NCBI RefSeq assembly: GCF_003609605.1
Contig: NZ_MCHY01000008.1
Span: forward strand, 62,001 to 126,000
Length of the DNA stretch: 64,000 nt
Origin: Ammoniphilus oxalaticus
GTDB lineage: Bacteria > Bacillota > Bacilli > Aneurinibacillales > RAOX-1
Direction of reading: 5' to 3'
The notes beneath the pieces were generated by a model that saw only the letters and a program-made list of their open reading frames with translations, searched no databases and was not told where the DNA came from. Below, piece by piece: positions 42,276 to 52,415 of the stretch (positions are counted from its first letter, which is position 1; each line of letters starts with the position of its first letter). Position numbers and translations under genes: made by a program.

Positions 42276-43328
42276 ATGACAAACAAATCAACCGATAACG
42301 TCATATCGCTTCCGAATCTGTTTGATAGACATGTTATTCTTGCCTTGAAAGCGAAGAATTCACAAGATTATGAGCGCGCCCGAGAACATCTAGAGCAAGC
42401 GTTAGCGCTCGAGCCAGAGCGGGCTGAGATTGCGTTGGAGTTATTGATGATTTATCATGATCTTGAATTGCATCGGGATACAGTAGCGCTGGCCGAAAGG
42501 ATGTTGCAGCAGGAGCAGGGGGAACTCACGGACGTTTTACGGATGTATGTTATATCGCTCATTCATTTAGAGAAGTATGAACGGGTATGTGAAGTCCTTT
42601 CGCGGCTATTTGCCGAACAAGCCTTATCACCGACAGCTTATCAGGATTTTTTTGAAATCTATCTCTCATGCGAAACCCTGTTGGAACAGACAACAGACGA
42701 TAATCAGCCAGAACGTTCGTTAGTGGGGCAACAAGTCCATGATCGGTTGGAAGCGGACGCGGATTATGTTGTAAAGTTAATGAGAGGTTTGGCAAGCGGT
42801 GATTTTGATCGGCAACTGCAAGCGATTGAACAACTAAAATATGTTGAAAGACCAGAAAGTATTGAAGCGTTAAAACATTTGTTAACGAATCGAGCAGCGG
42901 ACCCCATATTAAAGACATTTGCCCTGAATGCTTTGAAAGCGCTTGGAGAATCAGGTGACGTTCATGTCTATAAGTGGGGGGGATTCAGGAAAACAAAGGT
43001 CGCTGATACGCCTGATTTTGAGCAAGGGTTGGGTGAATCAGCGCAATCGGTCATTGATATCGTAACTAATACGACGTATGATAATGATCCGATGTTTTCT
43101 TCATTCGCGTTGCAATTGTGGATTGAATTCCTACTTGCTGCTTATCCTCTTTACACTAAATTTGATCGCGTTGGAACGTGGGCTGGCGCGCTGCATTTAG
43201 CGACGGATCATGCCTTAAACAATCAATCATCCATAAGTGAGGTCGCTGAACAATACGAGGCGCCCGTCGATAAACTTTTGGAGTGTTATCAAGCGCTCGA
43301 ACTTATGTTGAATTTAGAGGGACGTTGA
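42276..43328 (+). CDS. TPR-repeat protein of unknown function
   Basis: 350-residue cytoplasmic protein. The N-terminus holds two or three TPR-like helix pairs (AREHLEQALALEPERAEIA, then DTVALAERMLQQEQGEL), followed by a HEAT-like segment (AIEQLKYVERPESIEALKHLL) and a C-terminal all-helical domain. No enzyme motifs. The ATG at 42276 is chosen with GAGGGG upstream; a GTG at 42261 coincides with that site. It lies between rdgB and tig; TPR proteins at this place are common in Bacillales and may help complex assembly. Confidence 0.75.
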   Translation: MTNKSTDNVISLPNLFDRHVILALKAKNSQDYERAREHLEQALALEPERAEIALELLMIYHDLELHRDTVALAERMLQQEQGELTDVLRMYVISLIHLEKYERVCEVLSRLFAEQALSPTAYQDFFEIYLSCETLLEQTTDDNQPERSLVGQQVHDRLEADADYVVKLMRGLASGDFDRQLQAIEQLKYVERPESIEALKHLLTNRAADPILKTFALNALKALGESGDVHVYKWGGFRKTKVADTPDFEQGLGESAQSVIDIVTNTTYDNDPMFSSFALQLWIEFLLAAYPLYTKFDRVGTWAGALHLATDHALNNQSSISEVAEQYEAPVDKLLECYQALELMLNLEGR

Positions 43329-43361
43329 AATAATTACCTTATAAATGTCTTAGATGATCGG

Positions 43362-43390
43362 TTGATATCGGTCAAGCTTATGAGATATAA
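43362..43390 (+). promoter_or_regulatory. SigA promoter for tig
   Basis: TTGATA (43362-43367), 17-base spacer, perfect TATAAT (43385-43390). The leader is about 100 bases and holds a weak GATCTT...AAGATC hairpin near 43446-43465. Confidence 0.85.
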
Positions 43391-43494
43391 TGAGAGGGTT
43401 ATAATTTTACGAGTATCGACGATGATAAAATTCCGTTCAGATAGGATCTTTACATAGAAGATCGTATTTAATTTTCAGGAGGAGAAAGAATAAA

Positions 43495-44787
43495 ATGAAA
43501 GCCAATTGGGAAAAACTTGAAAATAATCAAGGTGTCTTAACGATTGAAGTTGAACAGGATCAGGTTGAAGGCGCGGTAGATCAAGCGTTTAAAAAAGTGG
43601 TTAAACAAGTTAACCTACCTGGATTTAGAAAAGGGAGAATTCCACGCAATATCTTTGAAGCGCGCTTTGGTGTAGAGTCGCTTTACCAAGAAGCTTTGGA
43701 AATTCTTTTCCCGCAAGTGTATGGACAAGCTGTTCAAGAAACAGGAATTGATCCGATTGATCGCCCAGATGTTGATGTTGACCAAATGGGAAGAAATCAA
43801 AACTGGATTATTAAAGCGACAGTGACTGTGAAACCAGAAGTTGAATTAGGAGAATACAAAGGTCTAGAAATCGAACAGCAAGACTTTTCAGTCACGGATG
43901 AAGCCATTAACAAGGAATTGCAACAAATGCAAGAGCGCGCCGCGCAATTAAATGTCGTTGAAGACCGCCCGGCGGAAGAAGGCGATCAAGCGACGATCGA
44001 TTTTGAAGGTTTTGTCGATGACATTGCTTTTGAAGGCGGAACAGGCGATGATTACGATCTTGAGATCGGATCGGGCACATTCATTCCTGGCTTTGAAGAT
44101 CAAGTGATTGGGATGGAGATCGGACAGGAAAAGGATGTTATCGTTACATTCCCTGAAGATTACCATGTTGACGATCTAGCTGGAAAAGAAGCTACATTCA
44201 AAGTGAAATTGAATAGCATTAAACGAAAAAGTGTGCCGGAATTAGACGATGAGTTAGCGAAAGATGTCAGTGAATTTGACACTTTAGATGAATTGAAAGC
44301 AGACATCAAGAATAAACTTGAAAAAGAAGCTGAGGAAGAAAAAGAAAATTATGAGCGTCAAGCGGTCATCGAGAAAGTATCGGAAAACGCTACAGTTGAT
44401 ATTCCAGAAGTGATGATTGAACACGAAGTGGATCACATGTTCAAAGATCTTGAGCAACGCCTAATGCAACAAGGAATTGACATGGAGCTATACTTAAGGA
44501 TTTCGAATACGGATGAAGATGAAATCAAAGAAAGAATGAAGGAGGACGCGGCTCAACGCGTGCGTAATTCCTTAACGTTAGAAGCGATTTCCAAAGCTGA
44601 AAATGTGGAAGTGACTGAAGAAGATATTACAGAGGAATTGCAAAACTTAGCGGACATGTATCAACAACCAGTTGAAGAAATTCGCGGCTTTTTCGAAATG
44701 CGCGATCAATTTGAAGGGATCAAAAATGACGTGCGCATTCGCAAAACAATTGATTTACTAGTAGAGTGGAATAAGGTGACGGCTTAA
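43495..44787 (+). CDS. tig: trigger factor
   Basis: Ribosome-associated chaperone and prolyl isomerase that meets nascent chains. 430 residues: N-terminal ribosome-binding domain with the GFRKGRIPR signature (about 43-51), FKBP-type PPIase domain (about 155-245, EGDQATIDFEGFVDD and GSGTFIPGFEDQVIGM), and a long helical C-terminal cradle. The ATG has AGGAGG upstream. It has its own SigA promoter and a terminator before clpP. Confidence 0.98.
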   Translation: MKANWEKLENNQGVLTIEVEQDQVEGAVDQAFKKVVKQVNLPGFRKGRIPRNIFEARFGVESLYQEALEILFPQVYGQAVQETGIDPIDRPDVDVDQMGRNQNWIIKATVTVKPEVELGEYKGLEIEQQDFSVTDEAINKELQQMQERAAQLNVVEDRPAEEGDQATIDFEGFVDDIAFEGGTGDDYDLEIGSGTFIPGFEDQVIGMEIGQEKDVIVTFPEDYHVDDLAGKEATFKVKLNSIKRKSVPELDDELAKDVSEFDTLDELKADIKNKLEKEAEEEKENYERQAVIEKVSENATVDIPEVMIEHEVDHMFKDLEQRLMQQGIDMELYLRISNTDEDEIKERMKEDAAQRVRNSLTLEAISKAENVEVTEEDITEELQNLADMYQQPVEEIRGFFEMRDQFEGIKNDVRIRKTIDLLVEWNKVTA

Positions 44788-44800
44788 CGTTTAGGAGATT

Positions 44801-44835
44801 AAAACAAGGCGCGAGAATGTTCGTGCCTTGTTTTT
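44801..44835 (+). terminator. terminator between tig and clpP
   Basis: AAAACAAGGC (44801-44810) pairs with GCCTTGTTTT (44825-44834), extended inside by GCGA/TCGT, with a T run. Confidence 0.9.
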
Positions 44836-44842
44836 ACAAAAG

Positions 44843-44851
44843 TGATACAAT
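44843..44851 (+). promoter_or_regulatory. extended -10 promoter for clpP
   Basis: TGA plus TACAAT (44846-44851), 24 bases before the start, directly downstream of the tig terminator. The heptad repeats of a CtsR operator are not visible. Confidence 0.45.
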
Positions 44852-44875
44852 GATACAAAGGAGGGGAATGGCGAT

Positions 44876-45463
44876 ATGTTTATACCTATGGTTGTAGAAA
44901 CGACCAATCGAGGAGAACGAGCTTATGATATTTATTCCCGTCTACTAAAAGATCGAATCATATTGCTTGGGACAGAGATCGATGATGAGGTGGCTAATGC
45001 TGTTGTTGCCCAACTGTTATTTCTGGCGGCGGATGATCCAGATAAAGACATTCACCTATACATAAATTCACCGGGCGGTTCTGTCACTGCAGGCATGGCT
45101 ATTTATGATACAATGCAATTTATAAAGCCTCATGTTTCTACTATCTGCATTGGACTTGCGGCGAGTATGGGAGCTTTTTTGCTAGCCGCAGGTGAAAAGG
45201 GTAAGCGTTTCTCCCTCCCTAACAGTGAAGTGATGATCCATCAGCCATTAGGCGGGGTGAGGGGTCAGGCTACCGATATCAAGATTCATGCGGAATGGAT
45301 TTTGAAAACAAGGGATCAGTTAAATCGAATTTTGGCGGAAAATACAGGTCAGCCTTTGGAAAAAGTGGAGCTAGATACGGATCGAGATTACTTTATGAGT
45401 TCGTCGGAAGCTGAGGAGTATGGCTTGATTGACGCAGTGATCACTAATAGAGACCAAGCCTAA
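44876..45463 (+). CDS. clpP: ATP-dependent Clp protease proteolytic subunit
   Basis: Serine protease that forms the tetradecameric barrel used with ClpX and ClpC. 195 residues with the catalytic triad Ser97 (AASMGAF), His122 (MIHQPLGG) and Asp171 (TDRDYFM), and the N-terminal [21 protein letters not shown] typical of ClpP1. AAAGGAGGGG precedes the ATG. In B. subtilis clpP is elsewhere and CtsR-controlled; here it sits between tig and clpX, as in many Clostridia and proteobacteria. It could be the only copy or a second copy. Confidence 0.98.
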   Translation: MFIPMVVETTNRGERAYDIYSRLLKDRIILLGTEIDDEVANAVVAQLLFLAADDPDKDIHLYINSPGGSVTAGMAIYDTMQFIKPHVSTICIGLAASMGAFLLAAGEKGKRFSLPNSEVMIHQPLGGVRGQATDIKIHAEWILKTRDQLNRILAENTGQPLEKVELDTDRDYFMSSSEAEEYGLIDAVITNRDQA

Positions 45464-45474
45464 GGGGTGATAGT

Positions 45475-46740
45475 ATGTTTAAGTTTAATGATGAAAAGGG
45501 CCAACTTAAGTGCTCTTTTTGTGGGAAATCACAAGATCAAGTTCGTAAGTTAGTAGCCGGTCCTGGCGTTTATATTTGTGATGAGTGTATCGAACTGTGC
45601 ACAGAAATTGTAGAAGAGGAATTGGGCGCGGAAGAAGAGATTGATATTAAAGAAATTCCGAAGCCGAACGAAATTAGAAAGTTCCTTGATGAATATGTCA
45701 TCGGGCAAGAAGATGCGAAGAAGACAATGGCTGTTGCTGTTTACAACCATTACAAACGTATTAATACAGGGTCTAAAGTTGATGATGTCGAGTTGTCAAA
45801 GAGTAATATTTTGATGCTTGGGCCTACGGGAAGCGGTAAAACGCTCATTGCCCAAACACTTGCAAGAATTCTTAATGTGCCGTTTGCGATTGCGGATGCA
45901 ACTTCTTTAACAGAAGCAGGTTACGTGGGTGAAGATGTTGAAAATATACTGTTAAAGTTGATTCAAGCTGCTGATTATGATGTAGAAAAAGCAGAACGTG
46001 GCATTATTTATATCGATGAAATTGATAAAGTGGCCAGAAAATCGGAAAATCCTTCGATCACTAGAGATGTCTCTGGCGAAGGGGTGCAACAAGCGTTGCT
46101 GAAGATTCTGGAAGGAACCGTGGCCAGCGTTCCTCCACAAGGTGGACGAAAACATCCACATCAAGAGTTTATTCAAATCGATACGTCTAACGTTCTCTTT
46201 ATTTGCGGAGGCGCGTTTGATGGCATTGAGCAAATCGTAAAGCGTCGCGTTGGGAAGAAAGTCATCGGTTTTGGAACAGAAGCTGCGGATGGTCAGCGAG
46301 ATCTGAAACCAGGTGAATATTTGAAGATGGCGTTGCCAGAAGATCTATTAAGATTTGGTTTAATCCCTGAGTTTGTAGGTCGTCTGCCGGTTATGAGTAT
46401 GTTAGAGCCGCTTGATGAAGGCGCTCTGGTTGAGATTCTAACCGCGCCAAAGAATGCTTTGGTAAAGCAATATCAGAAGCTATTAGAGATGGATGAGGTT
46501 GAACTCGAGTTTACAGAAGGCGCTTTAGAAGAGATTTCTAAAGAAGCGATCAAACGAAACACTGGCGCTCGAGGTCTACGCTCTATCATTGAAGGAATCA
46601 TGCTCGATGTGATGTATGATTTGCCTTCGCGCGATGATATTGTGAAGTGTGTGATTACGGAAGAAACGGTAATCGAGAAGAGTGAGCCGTTGATGTACAC
46701 AGAAGAAGGGCTCGTTCAGAAACCAAAGGAAAGCGCATAA
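45475..46740 (+). CDS. clpX: ATP-dependent unfoldase ClpX
   Basis: AAA+ ring ATPase that unfolds substrates and feeds ClpP. 421 residues with the N-terminal four-Cys zinc-binding domain ([14 protein letters not shown]...CDECIELC), Walker A GPTGSGKT (about 119), Walker [10 protein letters not shown], the pore loop GYVGEDVE and the ClpP-binding loop IGFG. It starts 11 bases after clpP and is co-transcribed with it, so the partner genes are made together. Confidence 0.98.
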   Translation: MFKFNDEKGQLKCSFCGKSQDQVRKLVAGPGVYICDECIELCTEIVEEELGAEEEIDIKEIPKPNEIRKFLDEYVIGQEDAKKTMAVAVYNHYKRINTGSKVDDVELSKSNILMLGPTGSGKTLIAQTLARILNVPFAIADATSLTEAGYVGEDVENILLKLIQAADYDVEKAERGIIYIDEIDKVARKSENPSITRDVSGEGVQQALLKILEGTVASVPPQGGRKHPHQEFIQIDTSNVLFICGGAFDGIEQIVKRRVGKKVIGFGTEAADGQRDLKPGEYLKMALPEDLLRFGLIPEFVGRLPVMSMLEPLDEGALVEILTAPKNALVKQYQKLLEMDEVELEFTEGALEEISKEAIKRNTGARGLRSIIEGIMLDVMYDLPSRDDIVKCVITEETVIEKSEPLMYTEEGLVQKPKESA

Positions 46741-46751
46741 AAATTTGTTAG

Positions 46752-46781
46752 AGGGTGCTGCCGCGAGTAGCGCCCTTTTTT
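46752..46781 (+). terminator. terminator after clpX
   Basis: AGGGTGCT (46752-46759) pairs with AGCGCCCT (46769-46776) with one T-G pair, followed by six T residues (46776-46781). Confidence 0.85.
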
Positions 46782-46875
46782 GTTAAAGATCGCTTGGGCT
46801 GGTAAAAGAAGGTCTAATTTCCTCTCATAAAGGCAATAATATTGCATATAGTAAACTTTATGGGAGGGAATAGAA

Positions 46876-48558
46876 ATGAATTGGTCGATGTTGCTGATGG
46901 TGGTACAAGTTTTCTTTGCAGTGGTGATCGGAATCTATTTTTGGAATTTGCTTCGTAATCAACGGACGAACCGAACGGCTGTAGATCGTGAATCTCGTAA
47001 AGAGATGGAGTCTTTGCGTAAGTTACGAGCGATTTCCTTAACCGAACCGATAGCGGAAAAAACACGACCTTCTCATTTACAAGATATTGTTGGGCAACAA
47101 GATGGAATTCGAACGTTAAAAGCGGCCTTATGTGGGCCAAACCCGCAGCATGTCATCATTTATGGACCTCCGGGTGTCGGAAAAACGGCAGCGGCTCGAG
47201 TTGTTTTAGAAGAGGCAAAGAAAAGTAGGCTATCCCCTTTTACAAATCAATCCGCTTTTGTAGAATTGGATGCAACGACGGCCCGTTTTGATGAAAGAGG
47301 GATTGCGGACCCGCTGATTGGTTCTGTCCATGATCCGATCTATCAAGGAGCGGGCGCGATGGGACAAGCAGGTATTCCACAGCCAAAACCAGGCGCAGTC
47401 ACTAAGGCGCATGGCGGGATGTTGTTCATTGATGAAATTGGTGAGCTTCATCCGATTCAAATGAACAAAATGTTAAAGGTGCTCGAGGATCGAAAAGTAT
47501 TTTTAGAAAGCGCTTATTATAATGAAGAAAACACAACGATTCCCCAACATATTCATGATATTTTTCAGAATGGGTTACCCGCTGATTTTAGGTTGGTTGG
47601 GGCAACGACGCGAACGCCTGATGAAATCCCCCCTGCGATTCGCTCACGTTGTCTAGAAATTTTCTTTCGTCCTTTGTTGGCGGATGAGATTAAAAAGATT
47701 GCGGCAAATGCAGTTAAAAAAATGGGCTTTGTCGCTGATCCAGGCGCGATTGAAGTGGTTGCAAAGTATGCGACAAATGGTCGGGAAGCTGTTAATACCG
47801 TGCAGATTGCGGTCGGTTTAGCGATCACAGATAAGCGTGATAAAGTGACGAAAGCAGATGTGGAATGGGTTGTACATAGCAGTCAAAAATCGCCTCGCGC
47901 AGAACGAAAAGTTCATGATAAGCCTCAAGTGGGTTTGGTGAACGGTTTAGCCGTGTATGGGCCGAATATGGGAATGCTACTTGAAATCGAGGTGACCGCG
48001 CGCCAAACGGAACAACCTGGAACAGGTAAAATTGCCATTACAGGGGTTGTTGAAGAAGAAGAGATGGGCGGCGGTTATCGAACGATTCGTCGAAAATCGA
48101 TGGCCAAAGGTTCGTTGGAAAATGTATTGACTGTGTTGAAGTTGCAAGGGTCGAATATTGAGGATTATGATTTGCATATCAATTTTCCTGGCGGAACCCC
48201 AATCGATGGACCATCTGCTGGTGTGACGATGGCGACAGCTATCTATTCAGCCATTCATAAGCAAGCAGTGGATAATCTAACGGCGATGACAGGTGAAGTA
48301 AGTATTCACGGCAATGTGAAGCCCGTTGGCGGGATTGTCGCAAAAGTTGAGGCTGCGAAGCAGGCCGGTTGTAAGCAAGTGATCATCCCAAGTGATAATT
48401 GGCAAGCAATATTTGACACGGTAGAGGACATTAAGGTCATTCCAGTAAAGCGAGTTGAAGAAGTGTTTCAACATGCTTTAGGGACAGACGTCGCATCTGA
48501 ATCAAAGGTCATTCCAGCGGCGAATGACGTTTTATCGGCATCGTCAATCTCGATTTAA
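46876..48558 (+). CDS. lonB: membrane-linked ATP-dependent protease LonB
   Basis: Lon-family protease of 560 residues. An N-terminal transmembrane helix (about 5-22) is followed by the AAA+ module with Walker A GPPGVGKT (about 95) and LFIDEIGELHP, then the Lon protease domain with the catalytic Ser in DGPSAGVTMATA and Lys in VGGIVAKVEAAKQAG. In B. subtilis LonB is made in the forespore under SigF. Here it lies between clpX and lonA; a SigF promoter was not confirmed. Confidence 0.95.
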   Translation: MNWSMLLMVVQVFFAVVIGIYFWNLLRNQRTNRTAVDRESRKEMESLRKLRAISLTEPIAEKTRPSHLQDIVGQQDGIRTLKAALCGPNPQHVIIYGPPGVGKTAAARVVLEEAKKSRLSPFTNQSAFVELDATTARFDERGIADPLIGSVHDPIYQGAGAMGQAGIPQPKPGAVTKAHGGMLFIDEIGELHPIQMNKMLKVLEDRKVFLESAYYNEENTTIPQHIHDIFQNGLPADFRLVGATTRTPDEIPPAIRSRCLEIFFRPLLADEIKKIAANAVKKMGFVADPGAIEVVAKYATNGREAVNTVQIAVGLAITDKRDKVTKADVEWVVHSSQKSPRAERKVHDKPQVGLVNGLAVYGPNMGMLLEIEVTARQTEQPGTGKIAITGVVEEEEMGGGYRTIRRKSMAKGSLENVLTVLKLQGSNIEDYDLHINFPGGTPIDGPSAGVTMATAIYSAIHKQAVDNLTAMTGEVSIHGNVKPVGGIVAKVEAAKQAGCKQVIIPSDNWQAIFDTVEDIKVIPVKRVEEVFQHALGTDVASESKVIPAANDVLSASSISI

Positions 48559-48579
48559 CCGCTTCAATCGTTGGAAAGG

Positions 48580-48609
48580 TTAGACAATAACATAGAGTTA
48601 CGATAAAAT
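48580..48609 (+). promoter_or_regulatory. possible promoter for lonA
   Basis: TTAGAC (48580-48585), 18-base spacer, TAAAAT (48604-48609), 33 bases before the lonA start. A fair but not strong SigA match. There is no terminator between lonB and lonA. Confidence 0.4.
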
Positions 48610-48642
48610 ATTGTCCATAGAAGAGGCCAGGGAGGTGTCATA

Positions 48643-50982
48643 ATGGGAACAACAGGGAGAGAACGAAAGATACCGTTACTTCCGTTAAGAGGTCTATTAG
48701 TTTTCCCAACGATGGTTCTTCACCTTGATGTGGGTCGCGAGAAATCTGTAAAAGCGTTAGAAAAGGCAATGGTGGATGATAATTTAATTCTTCTGGCAAC
48801 ACAGGAAGAAGTTCACCTTGAAGAGCCGACGAAAGAGCAGATTTTTAAGGTGGGAACGATTGCTAAGATTAAGCAAATGCTAAAGCTTCCAAATGGAACG
48901 ATTCGAGTGCTTGTAGAAGGATTAAAAAGAGCGAGAATCGATCAATTTCTAAACGAAGACGAGTATTTCGAGGTAGCTATTAGCGAGTTAGAAGATGAAA
49001 TGGACGAAATGGCCGAGGTCGAAGCATTAATGCGGTCCGTATTAAGGACGTTTGAGCAATATATTAAGTTGTCAAAGAAAGTGACGCCAGAGACATTAGC
49101 CTCTGTATCAGATATTGATGAACCAGGTCGCTTAGCTGATGTGATTACTTCTCATTTGACATTGAAGATGAAGGATAAACAAAATGTGCTAGAAGCGATA
49201 AATGTCAAAGCTCGCTTAGAAATATTGCTGGAGATTTTGAACAATGAGCGCGAAGTGTTAGAGTTAGAACGAAAAATAGGCCAACGCGTTAAGAAACAGA
49301 TGGAAAAAACGCAGAAGGAATACTATTTGCGCGAACAAATGAAAGCGATCCAGAAAGAGTTAGGCGATAAAGAAGGAAGAGCGGGCGAAGTCGAAGAACT
49401 TCGTAAACAGCTAAGCGAATTTGATGGACCGGATCAAGTAGAAGAAAAAATTGCAAAAGAAATTGACCGACTGGAAAAGACGCCTCCAACCTCTGCTGAA
49501 GGAAACGTGATTCGTAACTATATCGACTGGTTATTCTCCATACCCTGGACAAAAGTAACTGAAGATAACCTAGATATTAACCATGCGAAAGAAGTGTTGG
49601 ATGAAGACCATTATGGTTTAGAAAAGGCGAAAGAGCGAGTGCTCGAATACCTGGCGGTGCAAAAGCTGGTCAAACGATTAAAAGGTCCAATACTCTGTCT
49701 TGTCGGACCTCCAGGTGTTGGAAAAACATCGTTAGCCCGTTCTGTCGCTCGGTCCCTTGGAAGGGAGTTTGTGCGAATTTCCTTGGGGGGCGTTAGGGAT
49801 GAAGCCGAAATTCGGGGGCACCGTCGCACATATGTCGGGGCGATGCCGGGCCGGGTGATCCAAGGAATGAAGACAGCTGGAACGGTTAATCCTGTCTTTT
49901 TATTGGATGAAATCGATAAGATGGCCAATGATTTTCGGGGTGATCCCGCCGCGGCGCTATTGGAAGTGTTAGACCCGAATCAAAACGACACGTTCAGTGA
50001 TCACTACATTGAAGAACCTTATGATTTATCCAAGGTAATGTTTATTACAACAGCGAACACAGTGCATACGATTCCTAGACCATTACTTGATCGGATGGAA
50101 ATGTTGCATATCCCGGGCTACACAGAGATTGAAAAATTAAATATCGCAAAAAAGTATCTGTTGCCTAAACAAATGGAAGAACACGGTTTGGCGGAAGAGC
50201 AACTAACGGTCTCGGAAGAAGGACTGCTAGAAATTATCCGTTTGTATACACGAGAAGCCGGGGTTCGAGATTTAAACCGTATGATGGAAACGATCTGTCG
50301 GAAAGCGGCTAAACAGATTGTCAGCGACGAAGCGCAAGAGCTCAATGTTACCCTTGAAACGCTTGAAGAGTTGATCGGCAAGAGTAAGTTTAGGTATGGT
50401 CTGGCGGAAACAGAAGATCAAGTAGGAGCCTGCACAGGCCTTGCTTGGACTGAAGCGGGCGGTGACACGTTGACGATTGAGGTTGCCGTTTTGCCAGGCA
50501 AAGGGAAGTTGACGTTGACTGGTAAACTAGGCGATGTGATGAAGGAGTCGGCGCAGGCCGCGTTTAGCTACATACGTTCTCGCGCGGAGGAGTTAAAAAT
50601 CGATCCCGATTTTTACGAAAAAAGCGACATCCACATTCACGTTCCTGAGGGCGCCATTCCTAAAGACGGCCCATCGGCTGGAATTACAATCGCAACCGCT
50701 CTTATTTCCGCGTTATGCAGCACACCGGTTTCTAAGGAAGTTGGGATGACAGGTGAAATTACGTTGCGCGGCAGAGTGTTGCCGATTGGCGGTTTGAAAG
50801 AAAAGTCGTTAGCGGCGCATCGCGCTGGTTTAAAAACGATTATCATGCCGAAGGAAAATGAAAAAGATATTGACGAAATACCAGATACGGTAAAACAAGA
50901 CTTGACATTTATCCCGGTCGAACATCTTGATGAAGTGTTAGACAAAGCTTTAGTCATTGATGATGGGAAGGTCACAGTATGA
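48643..50982 (+). CDS. lonA: ATP-dependent protease La
   Basis: Cytoplasmic quality-control protease. 779 residues: N-terminal substrate-binding LAN domain ([12 protein letters not shown] at the start), coiled coil (about 190-270), AAA+ module with [12 protein letters not shown] (about 354) and FLLDEIDKM, and the C-terminal protease with Ser in [13 protein letters not shown] and Lys in [14 protein letters not shown]. Full length. The ATG has GGAGGTG upstream; the stop overlaps the engB start by four bases. Confidence 0.98.
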   Translation: MGTTGRERKIPLLPLRGLLVFPTMVLHLDVGREKSVKALEKAMVDDNLILLATQEEVHLEEPTKEQIFKVGTIAKIKQMLKLPNGTIRVLVEGLKRARIDQFLNEDEYFEVAISELEDEMDEMAEVEALMRSVLRTFEQYIKLSKKVTPETLASVSDIDEPGRLADVITSHLTLKMKDKQNVLEAINVKARLEILLEILNNEREVLELERKIGQRVKKQMEKTQKEYYLREQMKAIQKELGDKEGRAGEVEELRKQLSEFDGPDQVEEKIAKEIDRLEKTPPTSAEGNVIRNYIDWLFSIPWTKVTEDNLDINHAKEVLDEDHYGLEKAKERVLEYLAVQKLVKRLKGPILCLVGPPGVGKTSLARSVARSLGREFVRISLGGVRDEAEIRGHRRTYVGAMPGRVIQGMKTAGTVNPVFLLDEIDKMANDFRGDPAAALLEVLDPNQNDTFSDHYIEEPYDLSKVMFITTANTVHTIPRPLLDRMEMLHIPGYTEIEKLNIAKKYLLPKQMEEHGLAEEQLTVSEEGLLEIIRLYTREAGVRDLNRMMETICRKAAKQIVSDEAQELNVTLETLEELIGKSKFRYGLAETEDQVGACTGLAWTEAGGDTLTIEVAVLPGKGKLTLTGKLGDVMKESAQAAFSYIRSRAEELKIDPDFYEKSDIHIHVPEGAIPKDGPSAGITIATALISALCSTPVSKEVGMTGEITLRGRVLPIGGLKEKSLAAHRAGLKTIIMPKENEKDIDEIPDTVKQDLTFIPVEHLDEVLDKALVIDDGKVTV

Positions 50983-51569
50983 AGGTAAATACGGCAGAAT
51001 TTATTATTAGCGCTGTCGCATCTGCCCAATACCCTCAGGATGCCCTGCCAGAAATTGCTCTGGCTGGGCGTTCGAATGTTGGGAAATCGTCATTTATCAA
51101 CCGCATGTTAAATCGGAAAAACATTGCTCGCACATCATCCAGACCTGGCAAAACACAGACGTTAAATTTTTTTAAGATTAACGAACAATTTTATTTTGTA
51201 GACGTGCCTGGCTATGGGTTTGCTCGTGTCTCCAAAACGGAGAAAGAAAAATGGGGCAAAATGATTGAAGAATATTTTGTTGGAAGAGATCCGTTGCGGG
51301 CTGTCGTTCAACTGGTGGATCTACGTCATCCTCCCACTGCGGATGATAAAGCGATGTATGAATTCTTAAAGTTTTATCACATTCCTGTCGTGATCGTCGC
51401 AACGAAAGCGGATAAAATATCGAAAGGGCAATTGCAAAAACATCAGAAGATCGTGAAGGAAACGCTTGGCTTGCAGTCAGGGGATTCCATTGTTCTGTTT
51501 TCATCTGAAACAGGACAAGGAAAAGACGAAGCTTGGAAACAGTTGCTTGCCCAAATAAAAAGAGACTGA
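50979..51569 (+). CDS. engB: ribosome-biogenesis GTPase EngB/YsxC
   Basis: Essential GTPase for late assembly of the 50S subunit. 196 residues with G1 [12 protein letters not shown] (about 28-39), G2 T in [10 protein letters not shown]3 DVPGYGFA, G4 ATKAD and G5 SSETGQG. ATGA overlap with lonA gives coupling, as in B. subtilis lonA-ysxC. It closes the tig-engB block at a terminator. Confidence 0.97.
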   Translation: MKVNTAEFIISAVASAQYPQDALPEIALAGRSNVGKSSFINRMLNRKNIARTSSRPGKTQTLNFFKINEQFYFVDVPGYGFARVSKTEKEKWGKMIEEYFVGRDPLRAVVQLVDLRHPPTADDKAMYEFLKFYHIPVVIVATKADKISKGQLQKHQKIVKETLGLQSGDSIVLFSSETGQGKDEAWKQLLAQIKRD

Positions 51570-51603
51570 ACGGAAGAATTTTTCCGAGACAGTCTCTTGT
51601 TTT
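51560..51603. terminator. bidirectional terminator between engB and the HAD phosphatase gene
   Basis: AAGAGACTG (51560-51568) pairs with CAGTCTCTT (51590-51598), with a shorter inner CGG/CCG stem, and T residues follow. It overlaps the engB stop and lies just before the end of the convergent gene. Confidence 0.85.
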
Positions 51604-52415
51604 TATTTTAAGATAAATTTTTCAATGACGTGTTTAACCCCATCGTCATTATTGCTTCGTGTGATATAGTCAGCAATTGCTTTTAGGGAATCGATTGCAT
51701 TGTCCATTGCCACTCCAAGACCTGCTGCCTCGATCATTTCATGGTCGTTCCAACTATCTCCGATCGCGATCACATCTGACATCGAGCACCCAGATCGTTC
51801 GGCGAGGAAACGGACCGCATGCCCTTTTGTCGCATCTCGGTGCAAAACTTCTAAAAAGAATGGTTTTGATCTTGTGATGTAGACGCGATCACCAAACACT
51901 TTTTTAAAATGTTGTTCGTGTATTTCCAAAACGTCAGGTTCTTCAAAGAACAATAATTTAGTTAGAGGCTTGGCTCGTAAGAACGCCGCATCTTCAATGG
52001 TGTAGGGGACTTTGGCGATCGAAGCGTAGCGTTTAATCTTATCGTTATCTTCCGTTCCATAAAGTCGATCTTGAAAGTAGCCCTGAAGATGCAACTGATG
52101 TTTGTCCGCGTAATCAAATAAAAGTTCGGTAATTTCCTGTGGGACAAAACGTTCATAGAGTGTTTCGCCATCGATCAGGTTTTTAACGAGAGAGCCTTGA
52201 TATGTAATCAATGGAACGTTTAAGCCCATTTGTTGCGCTACCTGTACAGCAGAAGCATACATCCGTCCTGTTGCTAACGTGACTTTGACACCGCGCTCCA
52301 TCGCCTGCATGATCGCTTGTTTTGTTCCTTCTGTTACGATTCCCGCATCATTGAGCAATGTATCGTCGACATCAATCGTGATCATCTTGTACACGGTTTT
52401 ATCTTTCAACTCCAA
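51603..52415 (-). CDS. Cof-type HAD-superfamily phosphatase
   Basis: 270-residue HAD hydrolase of the Cof/type IIB group, dephosphorylating small sugar or cofactor phosphates. Motif I is IDVDDTLL (nucleophile Asp), motif II TLATGR, motif III Lys around AKPLTK and KG, and motif IV IAIGDSWNDHEMIE. The start is uncertain: TTG at 52415 directly follows the upstream stop; GTG at 52394 or ATG at 52385 would also leave motif I intact. It follows the EamA gene without a gap, so they share a transcript. Substrate unknown. Confidence 0.88.
   Translation of the reverse strand: MELKDKTVYKMITIDVDDTLLNDAGIVTEGTKQAIMQAMERGVKVTLATGRMYASAVQVAQQMGLNVPLITYQGSLVKNLIDGETLYERFVPQEITELLFDYADKHQLHLQGYFQDRLYGTEDNDKIKRYASIAKVPYTIEDAAFLRAKPLTKLLFFEEPDVLEIHEQHFKKVFGDRVYITRSKPFFLEVLHRDATKGHAVRFLAERSGCSMSDVIAIGDSWNDHEMIEAAGLGVAMDNAIDSLKAIADYITRSNNDDGVKHVIEKFILK

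Noticed and set aside
44788-44875. CtsR operator upstream of clpP
   Set aside because: No tandem heptad GGTCAAA-like repeat; the gap is filled by the tig terminator and an extended -10.
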